Below, one piece after another: positions 43,633-51,254 of a stretch of DNA of 64,000 bases (within the stretch, counting starts at the first letter, position 1; every line of letters starts with the position of its first letter). The notes below the pieces were generated by a model. That model did not search any database. It saw only the letters and a list, made by a program, of their open reading frames with translations, and was not told where the DNA came from. Made by a program: the position numbers and the translations under genes. The DNA comes from Pseudomonas frederiksbergensis (GTDB lineage Bacteria; Pseudomonadota; Gammaproteobacteria; Pseudomonadales; Pseudomonadaceae), in NCBI RefSeq assembly GCF_000802155.2, contig NZ_JQGJ02000020.1, positions 1-64,000 of the forward strand, read 5' to 3'.

Positions 43633-44952
43633 TTACAACACCATCGCCGCCACCCAACCAAACGCCAGCAACGGCAGGTTGTAGTGGATGAAAGTCGGGA
43701 CCACGGTGTCCCAGATATGGTGATGCTGGCCGTCGATGTTCAGGCCGGAGGTCGGGCCGAGGGTCGAGTCCGAGGCGGGCGAGCCAGCGTCGCCCAGGGC
43801 GCCCGCGGTGCCGACGATGCAGACGATCGCCAGCGGGCTGAAACCCAGTTGCAGGCACAGCGGCACGAAGATAGTCGCCAGGATCGGCACCGTGGAGAAC
43901 GACGAGCCGATGCCCATCGTCACCAATAGCCCCACCAGCAACATCAACAACGCGCCGACGCCCTTGTTGTGGCCGATCCAGGCCGCCGAGGCTTCCACCA
44001 GGCTCTGGACTTCACCGGTGGCCTTCATCACCTCGGCAAACCCCGAGGCCGCGATCATGATGAAGCCGATCATCGCCATCATCTTCATGCCTTCGGTGAA
44101 CAGGTCGTCGGTTTCGCGCCAACGCACCACCCCCGAGACCGAAAAGATCAGGAAGCCCGCCAGCGCACCGATGATCATCGAATCAAGCAGCAGCTGGATG
44201 GCGAACGCCGCCGCGATCGCCAACCCCGCGACCAACAGGCTCAGCGGGTTGTAGCGCACCGCCACTTGCTCGGCACGAGCGATTTTCTTCAGGTCATAGA
44301 CGCGTTTCTTTCGGTAGGTGATAAACGAGAGGATCAGGCCAAACACCATGCCCAGCGCCGGAATACCCATGGCGTGGGTGATGTTGATGCCGCTGACGTC
44401 CACACCGCTGCGAGCGACATTGGCCAGCAGGATCTCGTTGAGGAAGATATTGCCGAAGCCCACCGGCAGGAACATGTAGGGCGTGATCAAGCCGAAGGTC
44501 ATCACGCAGGCGATCAGGCGGCGGTCCAACTGCAGTTTGGTCAGCACGTACAGAAGCGGCGGCACCAGCAGCGGGATGAAGGCAATGTGGATCGGCAGGA
44601 TATTCTGCGATGCGACGGCCACGGTACCCAGCAGGCCGATCAGCACCCACTTGACACCTGTGCCGCCGGCGACGTCCTGGCGGTCGACCATGGCCAGGGC
44701 TTTGTCGGCCAGGGCGTGGGCCATGCCGGACTTGGCGATCGCCACGGCGAAAGCGCCCAGCAGTGCGTAGGACAACGCCACCGTCGCGCCGCCACCCAGG
44801 CCGGCATTGAACGCCTTGAGCGTCGCCTCGATCCCCAGGCCGCCCGTCAGGCCGCCCACCAACGCGCCGACAATCAGCGCGATCACCACATGCACGCGGG
44901 ACAGGCTGAGCACCAGCATGACGCCAACCGCAGCAATTACTGCATTTATCAT
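43633..44952 (-). CDS. Na+/H+ antiporter or amino acid transporter of the YuiF family
   Basis: 439 residues from the ATG at 44952 (MINAVIAAVGVMLVLSLSRV). About eleven hydrophobic segments fill the chain; GIGSSFSTVPILATIF and GALGDAGSPASDSTLGPTSG are diagnostic of the NhaC-superfamily YuiF group, which has also been linked to histidine uptake. The substrate is uncertain. It stands alone: REP pairs lie on the upstream side and a chemoreceptor gene is downstream on the same strand. Confidence 0.85.
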   Translation of the reverse strand: MINAVIAAVGVMLVLSLSRVHVVIALIVGALVGGLTGGLGIEATLKAFNAGLGGGATVALSYALLGAFAVAIAKSGMAHALADKALAMVDRQDVAGGTGVKWVLIGLLGTVAVASQNILPIHIAFIPLLVPPLLYVLTKLQLDRRLIACVMTFGLITPYMFLPVGFGNIFLNEILLANVARSGVDVSGINITHAMGIPALGMVFGLILSFITYRKKRVYDLKKIARAEQVAVRYNPLSLLVAGLAIAAAFAIQLLLDSMIIGALAGFLIFSVSGVVRWRETDDLFTEGMKMMAMIGFIMIAASGFAEVMKATGEVQSLVEASAAWIGHNKGVGALLMLLVGLLVTMGIGSSFSTVPILATIFVPLCLQLGFSPLAIVCIVGTAGALGDAGSPASDSTLGPTSGLNIDGQHHHIWDTVVPTFIHYNLPLLAFGWVAAMVL

Positions 44953-45074
44953 CGTTACCTCAAAGCACAGCGATGGAAAGCCACCGGACAAAAAGGTCGC
45001 GACTTTGCAGGAAGCGGCGGCAAGCTGCAAGGGTCATGCGGCGGGTTTTGCGGTAATGCCGTCACTCTTGAGAG

Positions 45075-45156
45075 AGCGGGCTTGCTCGCGAATGCGGTGT
45101 ATCACTCAGACATTATTAGCTGGCACACCGCTTTCGCGAGCAAGCCCGCCCCCACA
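45075..45156. repeat. Paired REP elements (REPIN-like)
   Basis: GCGGGCTTGCTCGCGAATGC and an inverted TTTCGCGAGCAAGCCCGCCC copy about 35 bases apart, between the antiporter gene and the histidine kinase gene. Confidence 0.75.
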
Positions 45157-45161
45157 GGACA

Positions 45162-46475
45162 TCAGCGCTTGGGCAATTCGATCACGACCTTCAACCCGCC
45201 CCACTCGCTGTCATCCAAGGCCAGCATCCCGCCCCAGGTGTCGACGATGTCCCGCACGATGCCCAGGCCAAGGCCGTGGCCATCGGTCTGCTCATCCAGC
45301 CGCGTGCCCCGGCTGAAGACCTGGTCGCGCCGCTCCGCGGGAATGCCTGGGCCATCGTCCTCCACGGCCAGGCTGAACCCGTCGGCCGTCTCGACAATGG
45401 TCAGGCGCACTTCGGCGTCGGCCCATTTGCAGGCGTTGTCCAGCAGGTTGCCCAGCAGCTCCAGCAGATCCTCACGATCCCAGGGCAGCTGCAAGCCAGG
45501 CGGCGCGAGGTAAGCCAAGTGCAGATGCTCGCCATGGATCATGTTCAGCGTTGCCAGCAGCCCCGGCAGTTCGGCGTCGCAATCCAGGTGTGCGCCGGGC
45601 AAGGCATCGCCCGACAACCGGGCGCGATTGAGCTCGCGGTTCAGGCGGTGGCGAACCTGTTCCAGCTGGTCGAGCAGCAGCTTGCGCAATTGCGGATAAG
45701 GGTCGAGCTTTTCGTTCGAGGCCAGGCTTTGCAACACCGCCAGCGGGGTCTTCAGCGCATGGCCCAGGTTGCCCAGGGCATTGCGCGAACGCTTGAGGCT
45801 GTCTTCGGTATGAGCCAACAGATGATTGATCTGCGCCACCAGCGGCTCCAGTTCCCTGGGCACTTGTTCGTCGAGTTGCGAACGCTGCCCGCGCTGCAAC
45901 TGGGCGATCTGCTCCCTGGCCTTTTCCAACGGACGCAACGCGCGTTGTACCGTCAGGCGCTGGAGCAAAAGGATCAGCAGCAACCCCGCCAGGCCAAGAC
46001 CCAGGCCTACTTGCTGCATTCTCAGGAAACTGTCGCGCACGGGCGTGTAGTCCTGGGCCACGCTGATGGAAATCGCCTGGCCCAGGCGCCGATAGTCAGT
46101 GCGCAGTACCAGCAGCCTCTGGCCTTCGGGGCCCAGTTGCAGGTTGCTGTGCAGGCCCGGATGGTCGAGCCGGGGCAGCTCCTGGTCCCACAGGGAGCGG
46201 GAGCGCCAATGCTCGTCGGCGAAATCGATGCGGAAATAGTGCCCCGAAAACGGCCGTAGATAGGCGGGCGACAAGCGCCGCTCGTCCAACTGCAAACCTT
46301 GCGGGCCGCGCACCAGGGCCACCAGCAGGTTCTCGCTGTCGTTGCGCAGCCCCGCTTCCAGATAACGCTGCAAGCCCAGCTCGAACAACCACAGGCTGGT
46401 CTGCGCCAGGACGAGGCCGACCACGACCATCACACCGATCAGCCCAAGGCTCAGGCGCCGCTGGATGGATCTCAC
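45162..46475 (-). CDS. Two-component sensor histidine kinase
   Basis: 437 residues, starting at a GTG that overlaps the response-regulator stop (GTGA). Two transmembrane segments (near residues 9-31 and 155-175) flank a periplasmic domain of about 120 residues. The phosphoacceptor His is in LGNLGHALKTPLAVLQ, the N box is LGNLLDNACKWAD, and G boxes DDGPGIP and GHGLGLGIV are intact. Together with the tandem PepSY genes upstream this resembles the BqsR/BqsS-type metal- or cation-sensing systems of P. aeruginosa, but the ligand is not shown here. Confidence 0.93.
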   Translation of the reverse strand: MRSIQRRLSLGLIGVMVVVGLVLAQTSLWLFELGLQRYLEAGLRNDSENLLVALVRGPQGLQLDERRLSPAYLRPFSGHYFRIDFADEHWRSRSLWDQELPRLDHPGLHSNLQLGPEGQRLLVLRTDYRRLGQAISISVAQDYTPVRDSFLRMQQVGLGLGLAGLLLILLLQRLTVQRALRPLEKAREQIAQLQRGQRSQLDEQVPRELEPLVAQINHLLAHTEDSLKRSRNALGNLGHALKTPLAVLQSLASNEKLDPYPQLRKLLLDQLEQVRHRLNRELNRARLSGDALPGAHLDCDAELPGLLATLNMIHGEHLHLAYLAPPGLQLPWDREDLLELLGNLLDNACKWADAEVRLTIVETADGFSLAVEDDGPGIPAERRDQVFSRGTRLDEQTDGHGLGLGIVRDIVDTWGGMLALDDSEWGGLKVVIELPKR

Positions 46476-47140
46476 TGGGCCTGCCCGCCGAACAGGTAGC
46501 CCTGGCCGCGACGGGTTTCGATCACGCTGCGCCCCAGCTTGCGCCGCAGGTGGTTGACGTGGACTTCGAGCACATTGGAATCACGCTCGGTTTCGCCGTC
46601 GTACAGGTGCTCGGCGAGATGACTCTTGGAAAGGATTTGCTCGGGGTGCAGCATGAAATAGCGCAACAGGCGAAATTCGGCGGCGGTCAGTTGGACCTCC
46701 GCGCCGTCACGAATCACGCACTGGCGTCCTTCATCCAGGTGCAACCCGGCCGCCTGGAGCGTCGGTTGGTTGGCCTGGCCGTGGGAGCGACGCAGCAGCG
46801 CCTGGATGCGCAGGTGCAGTTCTTCAGGATGAAAGGGTTTGGTCAGGTAATCATCGGCCCCGGCCTTGAGCCCTTCGATGCGCTCGGCCCAGGAGCCGCG
46901 GGCGGTGAGGATCAACACCGGCGTGGCCAGGCCACCGGCTCGCCATTGCTTCAATACCTCGAGCCCCGGCACCCCGGGCAACCCGAGGTCGAGGATGATC
47001 AGGTCGTAGGGCTCGCTGGTGCCCTGATACACCGCATCACGACCATCGGCCAACCAATCGACCGCATAACCCTGCCGGGCCAGCCCGGCCATCAGCTCGT
47101 CGGCCAGGGGAACGTGGTCTTCCACCAAGAGCAGGCGCAT
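46472..47140 (-). CDS. Response regulator, OmpR/PhoB family
   Basis: 222 residues. The receiver has the acidic pocket (VEDHVPL), the phospho-acceptor in YDLIILDLGLPG, and the conserved Lys in YLTKPFHPEE. The C-terminal winged helix (LTAAEFRLLRYFMLHPEQIL then SNVLEVHVNHLRRKLG) binds DNA. The ATG overlaps the upstream PepSY stop (TGATG) and its own stop overlaps the kinase GTG, so the four genes form one coupled operon. It is expected to activate that operon or envelope genes. Confidence 0.95.
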   Translation of the reverse strand: MRLLLVEDHVPLADELMAGLARQGYAVDWLADGRDAVYQGTSEPYDLIILDLGLPGVPGLEVLKQWRAGGLATPVLILTARGSWAERIEGLKAGADDYLTKPFHPEELHLRIQALLRRSHGQANQPTLQAAGLHLDEGRQCVIRDGAEVQLTAAEFRLLRYFMLHPEQILSKSHLAEHLYDGETERDSNVLEVHVNHLRRKLGRSVIETRRGQGYLFGGQAQ

Positions 47141-47451
47141 CAGTCTTCCTTATCTTTGAGTAAACGGCCGGTTGCGGCCTCAAGGTCCAGTTCGCGCACG
47201 ACGCCGTCGGTATCCAGCAGCTCGACTTCATAAATATAGACGCCGTGCTTTTCCTCCAGCTCGGCCTCCAGCAGCTTGGCGCCAGGATGGCGGTCCAGCG
47301 CTTGTTGCAACAGTTGCTCCAGCGGCAGGATCACGCCCTGTTGGCGCAACTGCAGGGCTTCGTCCTGGTCCAGGTCCCGGGCCATGGCGAGCGAACAGAA
47401 CGCCAGCAGCGCCAGCGCCCAACGACTGCGGGCGCGTAGATTAAACTTCAT
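47140..47451 (-). CDS. PepSY domain-containing periplasmic protein (second copy)
   Basis: 103 residues. A signal peptide (MKFNLRARSRWALALLAFCS, cut after SLA/MA) precedes one PepSY-like unit, with HPGAKLLEAELEEKHGVYIY then VELLDTDG. It is closely related to the gene just upstream (both share the 'HPG..V..ELEE..G.Y.Y.V.L.D.DG..W/RELDLDA..GEVLK' pattern), so the pair arose by duplication. PepSY proteins in such loci may bind metals or tune the sensor kinase. Start and stop overlap its neighbours by one base. Confidence 0.88.
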   Translation of the reverse strand: MKFNLRARSRWALALLAFCSLAMARDLDQDEALQLRQQGVILPLEQLLQQALDRHPGAKLLEAELEEKHGVYIYEVELLDTDGVVRELDLEAATGRLLKDKED

Positions 47452-47759
47452 TAGGTATCCTGATGATTCTTGAGCACCTCGCCGCTAGTGGCGTCGAGTT
47501 CCAGGTCCCACTCGATGCCATCGGCATCACGCAGGTCCACCTTGTAACGGTACTTGCCGTATTCCTCTTCCAGCTCGGTATCGGTCACTTCAGAGCCGGG
47601 ATGCGTGGCCAGAGCAGCGGCCTTGAGCTTTTCAAGCGATTGAATGGTACCAGCGTCCAGCAGTTTTTTGATCTCGTGATCATGGAGGTCTCGCGCTTGC
47701 GCCAGGCCAGCGCCAAGAGCCATGAGCGTCGCGAGAATAAAGGCAGTCAGGCGGTTCAC
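47451..47759 (-). CDS. PepSY domain-containing periplasmic protein (first copy)
   Basis: 102 residues from the GTG at 47759, which has GGAGAGAACCC before it; an ATG frame extending nine residues further has no such signal. Signal peptide VNRLTAFILATLMALGAGLA, then one PepSY-like unit (HPGSEVTDTELEEEYGKYRY, VDLRDADGIEWDLELDATSG). It is the first gene of the operon PepSY-PepSY-response regulator-kinase. The gap to the divergent patatin gene (47760-47911) should hold both promoters. Confidence 0.88.
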   Translation of the reverse strand: MNRLTAFILATLMALGAGLAQARDLHDHEIKKLLDAGTIQSLEKLKAAALATHPGSEVTDTELEEEYGKYRYKVDLRDADGIEWDLELDATSGEVLKNHQDT

Positions 47760-47911
47760 GGGTTCTCTCCTTTTTATAATCATCACCGGAAACTGTATCG
47801 GGGTGAACTTAACTGAAACTGAATTGCCATCATGGGACCCACATCAATGCGGGAGCTCCCACCGCGTCGTGTGTCGCTATAATCAGCCGCTTGCCAGTAT
47901 TAGAGACCGGT

Positions 47912-48991
47912 ATGACTGCCATCCATATCAAATTCCCCGCCCTCACCCTCAAGGCCGGTCCCCGTGCCTTCAAGCGAATCCGCGAGGCCGGCCTCAACGC
48001 CGCCGACGTTGGCATCCTGCCCGGCGCCGCCGGTGGCCCGAAAGCCTTGGGCATCCAGGGATTGGACCTGGCCCTGTTCGGCGAATGGCTCCCTGCGGCG
48101 CCTCGGGAACGGTCGCTGATCGGCGCCTCGGTTGGCTCTTGGCGCTTTGCCAGCGCGTGCTTGCCGAACGCCGCCGAAGGCATCAGGCGCCTGGGCACTC
48201 TGTATAACGAGCAGAGTTTCGCCAAAGGCGTGACCATGGCCGGCGTCAGCCAAAGCTCCCAGCGCATGCTGGACGATCTGCTGGAAGGTCGCGACCTGAC
48301 GATCCTCGACAACCCCCATTACCGGCTCAATATCATGGTGGTCAAGAGCCACGGCCTGCTGTCACAAGACCACCGAGGCCGGCTGGGCCTCGGGTTGTCG
48401 TCGGTGATCGCCGACAACCTGCGAGGCCGTGCGCGCCTGTCGCGACATTTCGAACGGCTGATCGTGCACGACCCACGGTTGGCGCCACCGCTGCATCCCC
48501 TGACAGACTTCCCTTCACGCTTCGTGCCCCTGGTGGCCGACAACCTGCGCCAGGCCTTGCTGGCGTCGGGCTCGATCCCGATGGTGATGGAAGGCGTGCG
48601 CGACCTTCCCGGCGCCGGTGCCGGCACCTACCGCGACGGGGGTTTGCTGGACTACCACCTCGACCTGCCCTACAGCGGCGAGGGCATCGTCCTTTATCCC
48701 CATTTCACCGACCGGGTCATCCCTGGCTGGTTCGACAAAGGCCTGCCATGGCGCAAGGGCAGCGCCGAACGCCTCCAGGACGTGCTGCTGCTCGCCCCGT
48801 CGCGCGAATACCTGGCCCGCCTGCCCTACGGCAAACTGCCGGATCGCAACGATTTCAAGCGCTTCATGGGCGATGACCCGAGCCGCCGTAGATACTGGCG
48901 CACGGCGATGGACGAAAGCCGCCGGCTCGGCGACGAGTTCCTGGAGCTGACGGCCAACGGTGGATTGGGCGAGCGTTTGCTGACCCTTTAG
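47912..48991 (+). CDS. Patatin-like phospholipase family protein
   Basis: 359 residues from the ATG at 47912. The patatin catalytic elements are visible: the Gly-rich oxyanion loop GILPGAAGGPKALG near residue 35, the nucleophile Ser in LIGASVGSWR, and the catalytic Asp in TYRDGGLLDYH. It would hydrolyse a lipid acyl ester. No signal peptide is present. Its last codons (GCGTTTGCTGACCCTTTAG) form the start of a 40-bp sequence that is repeated downstream at 49671-49710. Confidence 0.87.
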   Translation: MTAIHIKFPALTLKAGPRAFKRIREAGLNAADVGILPGAAGGPKALGIQGLDLALFGEWLPAAPRERSLIGASVGSWRFASACLPNAAEGIRRLGTLYNEQSFAKGVTMAGVSQSSQRMLDDLLEGRDLTILDNPHYRLNIMVVKSHGLLSQDHRGRLGLGLSSVIADNLRGRARLSRHFERLIVHDPRLAPPLHPLTDFPSRFVPLVADNLRQALLASGSIPMVMEGVRDLPGAGAGTYRDGGLLDYHLDLPYSGEGIVLYPHFTDRVIPGWFDKGLPWRKGSAERLQDVLLLAPSREYLARLPYGKLPDRNDFKRFMGDDPSRRRYWRTAMDESRRLGDEFLELTANGGLGERLLTL

Positions 48992-49012
48992 TCAGCATGC
49001 TCGCGCATCACA
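48973..49012. repeat. 40-bp direct repeat, left copy
   Basis: Begins GCGTTTGCTGACCCTTTAG and ends with TCGCGCATCACA; it includes the last codons and stop of the patatin gene. Identical to 49671-49710. GCTGAC-CCTTTA-GTCAGC inside it forms a 6-bp stem. Confidence 0.9.
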
Positions 49013-49047
49013 GCGTCAAAGGCGCGACGTCTTGGATTAGAGCTTGT

Positions 49048-49076
49048 TTGAACGAGCCAAATAAGACCAAAATAAA
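49048..49076 (+). promoter_or_regulatory. Candidate promoter of the toxin-antitoxin remnant
   Basis: TTGAAC (49048-49053), a 17-base spacer and AATAAA (49071-49076) lie 24-52 bases before the antitoxin ATG, inside the unit bounded by direct repeats. Weak -10, so only a candidate. Confidence 0.4.
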
Positions 49077-49099
49077 GCCCTTTTAAAGGAGCCAATTTT

Positions 49100-49386
49100 A
49101 TGCAAACCGTTTTGGCTGATGTGGCCGTCAGCGTATCTGAACTGAAAAAAATCCATCTGCGGTCCTGAGCGGAGCGAACGGTTCGCCTGTGGCTGTGTTG
49201 AACCATAACCGCGTGATGGGCTACATGGTACCGGCCGATGTCTACGAGGCGATGATTGAACGCCTGGATGAATTGGAATTGGCCCAAGTGGTCAAGGCAC
49301 GGCTTGAGGCCAACGAAACGCCCGTTCGCGTTTCAATCGATGATCTGATAGGCGAGGCTGAGGCTGATATAGCCAATGGGCGTTGA
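49100..49386 (+). pseudogene. Phd/YefM family antitoxin, frameshifted in an A7 tract
   Basis: Starts at ATG 49100 with AAAGGAGCC about 8 bases before. The first 15 codons (MQTVLADVAVSVSEL) are followed by a run of seven A at 49145-49151 and the frame stops soon after at TGA. Restoring one A gives KKNPSAVLSGANGSPVAVLN and the rest of a typical Phd/YefM antitoxin of 95 residues ending at 49386. As read, the protein is truncated after 22 codons; slippage on the A tract or a GTG start at 49189 could still yield part or all of it. A base-call error in the run is also possible. Confidence 0.8.
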
Positions 49387-49663
49387 GTATGGTGTTGAAT
49401 GGAACCCAAAGGCCCTGAAGTAACTCAAGAAACTGGACGGCGCTATCCGTCTACAGCTATTGAAAAAGCTTCGGGAACGACAAAAGCAGCCGCGGATACT
49501 GGGCGATGCCCTTCACGCAATGAAGGATTGCTACAAGATCAAGTTGCGCGGGGCTGGGTATCGACTCGTCTATCGAGTAGAAGACGAAAGGATCATCATC
49601 CTGGTGATAGCGATCGGCAAGCGAGAGCGTAGCAACGTCTACGATTCGGCAAAGACCCGCTAG
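49376..49663 (+). pseudogene. RelE/YoeB-like toxin with internal stop codon
   Basis: An RelE-type toxin of 95 residues can be followed from ATG 49376 to TAG 49661: MGVEYGVEWNPKALK, then TAA at 49421-49423, then LKKLDGAIRLQLLKKLRERQ and MKDCYKIKLRGAGYRLVYRV, VIAIGKRERSNVYD. The core that cuts mRNA in RelE (YKIKLR..GYRLVY..GKRERS) is intact, but an in-frame TAA lies near residue 16, so a full protein needs readthrough or a later start. Its start overlaps the antitoxin end (49376 against 49386), the usual type II layout. Confidence 0.8.
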
Positions 49664-49670
49664 GAAGACT

Positions 49671-49710
49671 GCGTTTGCTGACCCTTTAGTCAGCATGCTC
49701 GCGCATCACA
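49671..49710. repeat. 40-bp direct repeat, right copy
   Basis: Identical to 48973-49012, beginning GCGTTTGCTGACCCTTTAG; the two copies are 698 bp apart and bound the toxin-antitoxin remnant. The queD gene starts 63 bp beyond it. Confidence 0.9.
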
Positions 49711-49772
49711 CGGATCAACCTGATAAACTCCGCCGCCTGCCTCGCGACCGCTACCTTAAAGAGCCTGAACCT

Positions 49773-50129
49773 GTGGAAATCTTCAAAGAATTCACCTTCG
49801 AATCCGCCCACCGCCTGCCCCACGTGCCCGAAGGCCACAAGTGCGGCCGTCTGCATGGCCACTCGTTCAAGGTGGCGATCCACCTCAGCGGCGACATCGA
49901 TCCGCACACGGGCTGGATTCGCGACTTCTCGGAAATCAAGGCGATCTTCAAGCCGCTCTACGAGCGCCTGGACCACAACTACCTCAACGACATCCCTGGG
50001 CTGGAGAACCCGACCAGCGAAGTCCTGGCCAAGTGGATCTGGAATGAATTGAAGCCGCTGCTGCCGGAACTCAGCGCCATTCGCATCCACGAGACTTGCA
50101 CCAGCGGCTGCATCTACCACGGCGAATAA
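49773..50129 (+). CDS. queD: 6-carboxy-5,6,7,8-tetrahydropterin synthase
   Basis: 118 residues from the GTG at 49773 (MEIFKEFTFESAHRLPHVPE). The upstream open frame adds 26 residues with no family similarity. Zn-binding His residues are in SAHRLPHVPEGHKCGRLHGHSF, the catalytic Cys is in GHKCGRLHGH, and LDHNYLNDIPGLENPTSEVL and HETCTSGCIYHGE complete the 6-PTP synthase fold. QueD makes carboxytetrahydropterin from dihydroneopterin triphosphate, the second step of queuosine tRNA modification. Confidence 0.93.
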   Translation: MEIFKEFTFESAHRLPHVPEGHKCGRLHGHSFKVAIHLSGDIDPHTGWIRDFSEIKAIFKPLYERLDHNYLNDIPGLENPTSEVLAKWIWNELKPLLPELSAIRIHETCTSGCIYHGE

Positions 50130-50235
50130 AACCGGCTCAGTTCCCTGGCAAGCCTTCTGTGACAAGGGGGTCTCCTTGCTGAACCGCATTGGCCTATGCT
50201 TGATCCCCTGAGCCATTTTCAGTGGAGTATCAAGC

Positions 50236-51066
50236 ATGACCAACTGGCCGCTGGATCAGGTCTACGACTTCAACGGACATTCCATCCGCTACGCCATCCA
50301 CGGCGACGGCCCACCGCTGGTGTTCGTCCATGGCACGCCGTTCTCCTCTTATGTATGGCACCGGATCGCGCCGCTGTTCTTTGCTACGCACCGGGTGCAC
50401 TACTTCGACCTGCTGGGTTATGGCCAATCCGCGCAGCCGGATGCCGACGTCTCCCTCGGCGTACAAAACCAATTGCTCGCCCAGTTGCTGGAATACTGGA
50501 ACCTGGAGCGCCCAGACGTGGTGGCCCATGACTTCGGCGGTGCTACCGCACTGCGTACGCATCTGCTCGATGGCAAGGATTACCGCAGCCTGACCCTGAT
50601 CGACCCGGTGGCGCTGTCACCGTGGGGTTCACCTTTTGTCCAGCATGTGCGCCAGCATGAAACGGCGTTCAGCGGCCTGCCCGATTACATCCAGCGGGCT
50701 ATCGTGCCGACTTATATCCGCGGCGCGATCAAGCGAGACATTCCGGAGGCAGAGTTGGCGCCCTACGTTAAGCCGTGGCTTGGCGAGCCGGGCCAGGCGG
50801 CGTTCTATCGGCAAATTGCCCAGATGGATGAGCGCTATACGCGCGAGGTCGAGGCCCTGTATCCGAAGGTGCGCTGCCCAACGCAAATCCTGTGGGGCGA
50901 AGATGACCAATGGATCCCCATCGAGCGCGGCCGGTCGTTGCACGGGATGATTCCCGGGGCGCTGTTTCAGCCCGTGCCAAGTGCCGGACACCTGGTCCAG
51001 GAAGACGCGCCGGAAGTGATTGTCGCGGCGGTCTTGCGGTTCCTGGCATTGCCTCTTGCCTGCTGA
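50236..51066 (+). CDS. Alpha/beta hydrolase with Asp nucleophile (haloalkane dehalogenase/epoxide hydrolase type)
   Basis: 276 residues, GGAG eight bases before the ATG. The oxyanion region is VFVHGTPFSSYVWHRI, the nucleophile elbow reads VVAHDFGGATALR with Asp instead of Ser, the acid is likely in GEDDQWIPIERG and the His in PSAGHLVQED. An Asp nucleophile is characteristic of haloalkane dehalogenases and epoxide hydrolases, not of ordinary esterases, so it probably opens a C-halogen or epoxide bond through a covalent ester. The natural substrate is unknown. Separate from codB. Confidence 0.85.
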   Translation: MTNWPLDQVYDFNGHSIRYAIHGDGPPLVFVHGTPFSSYVWHRIAPLFFATHRVHYFDLLGYGQSAQPDADVSLGVQNQLLAQLLEYWNLERPDVVAHDFGGATALRTHLLDGKDYRSLTLIDPVALSPWGSPFVQHVRQHETAFSGLPDYIQRAIVPTYIRGAIKRDIPEAELAPYVKPWLGEPGQAAFYRQIAQMDERYTREVEALYPKVRCPTQILWGEDDQWIPIERGRSLHGMIPGALFQPVPSAGHLVQEDAPEVIVAAVLRFLALPLAC

Positions 51067-51254
51067 AGGAGCCGCTCCCACAAGCGAACCGCATGTACCG
51101 TGCGGCCTGTGTTCCAACTTGAACCACCGCCGCACCGCTTTTGATCCCTCCAGCCACCCTGTTCCAAGGATTTGTCTATAAACAACCGGCAATCACTCGC
51201 TTGGCACGGCCGCTGCACGCTTGCGACATTTCCTCACCCGCAAGGACCCGCCAC

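Noticed and set aside
49399..49632. A 77-residue frame over the toxin region
   Set aside because: It is in another frame from the RelE-type sequence and has no recognisable domain.
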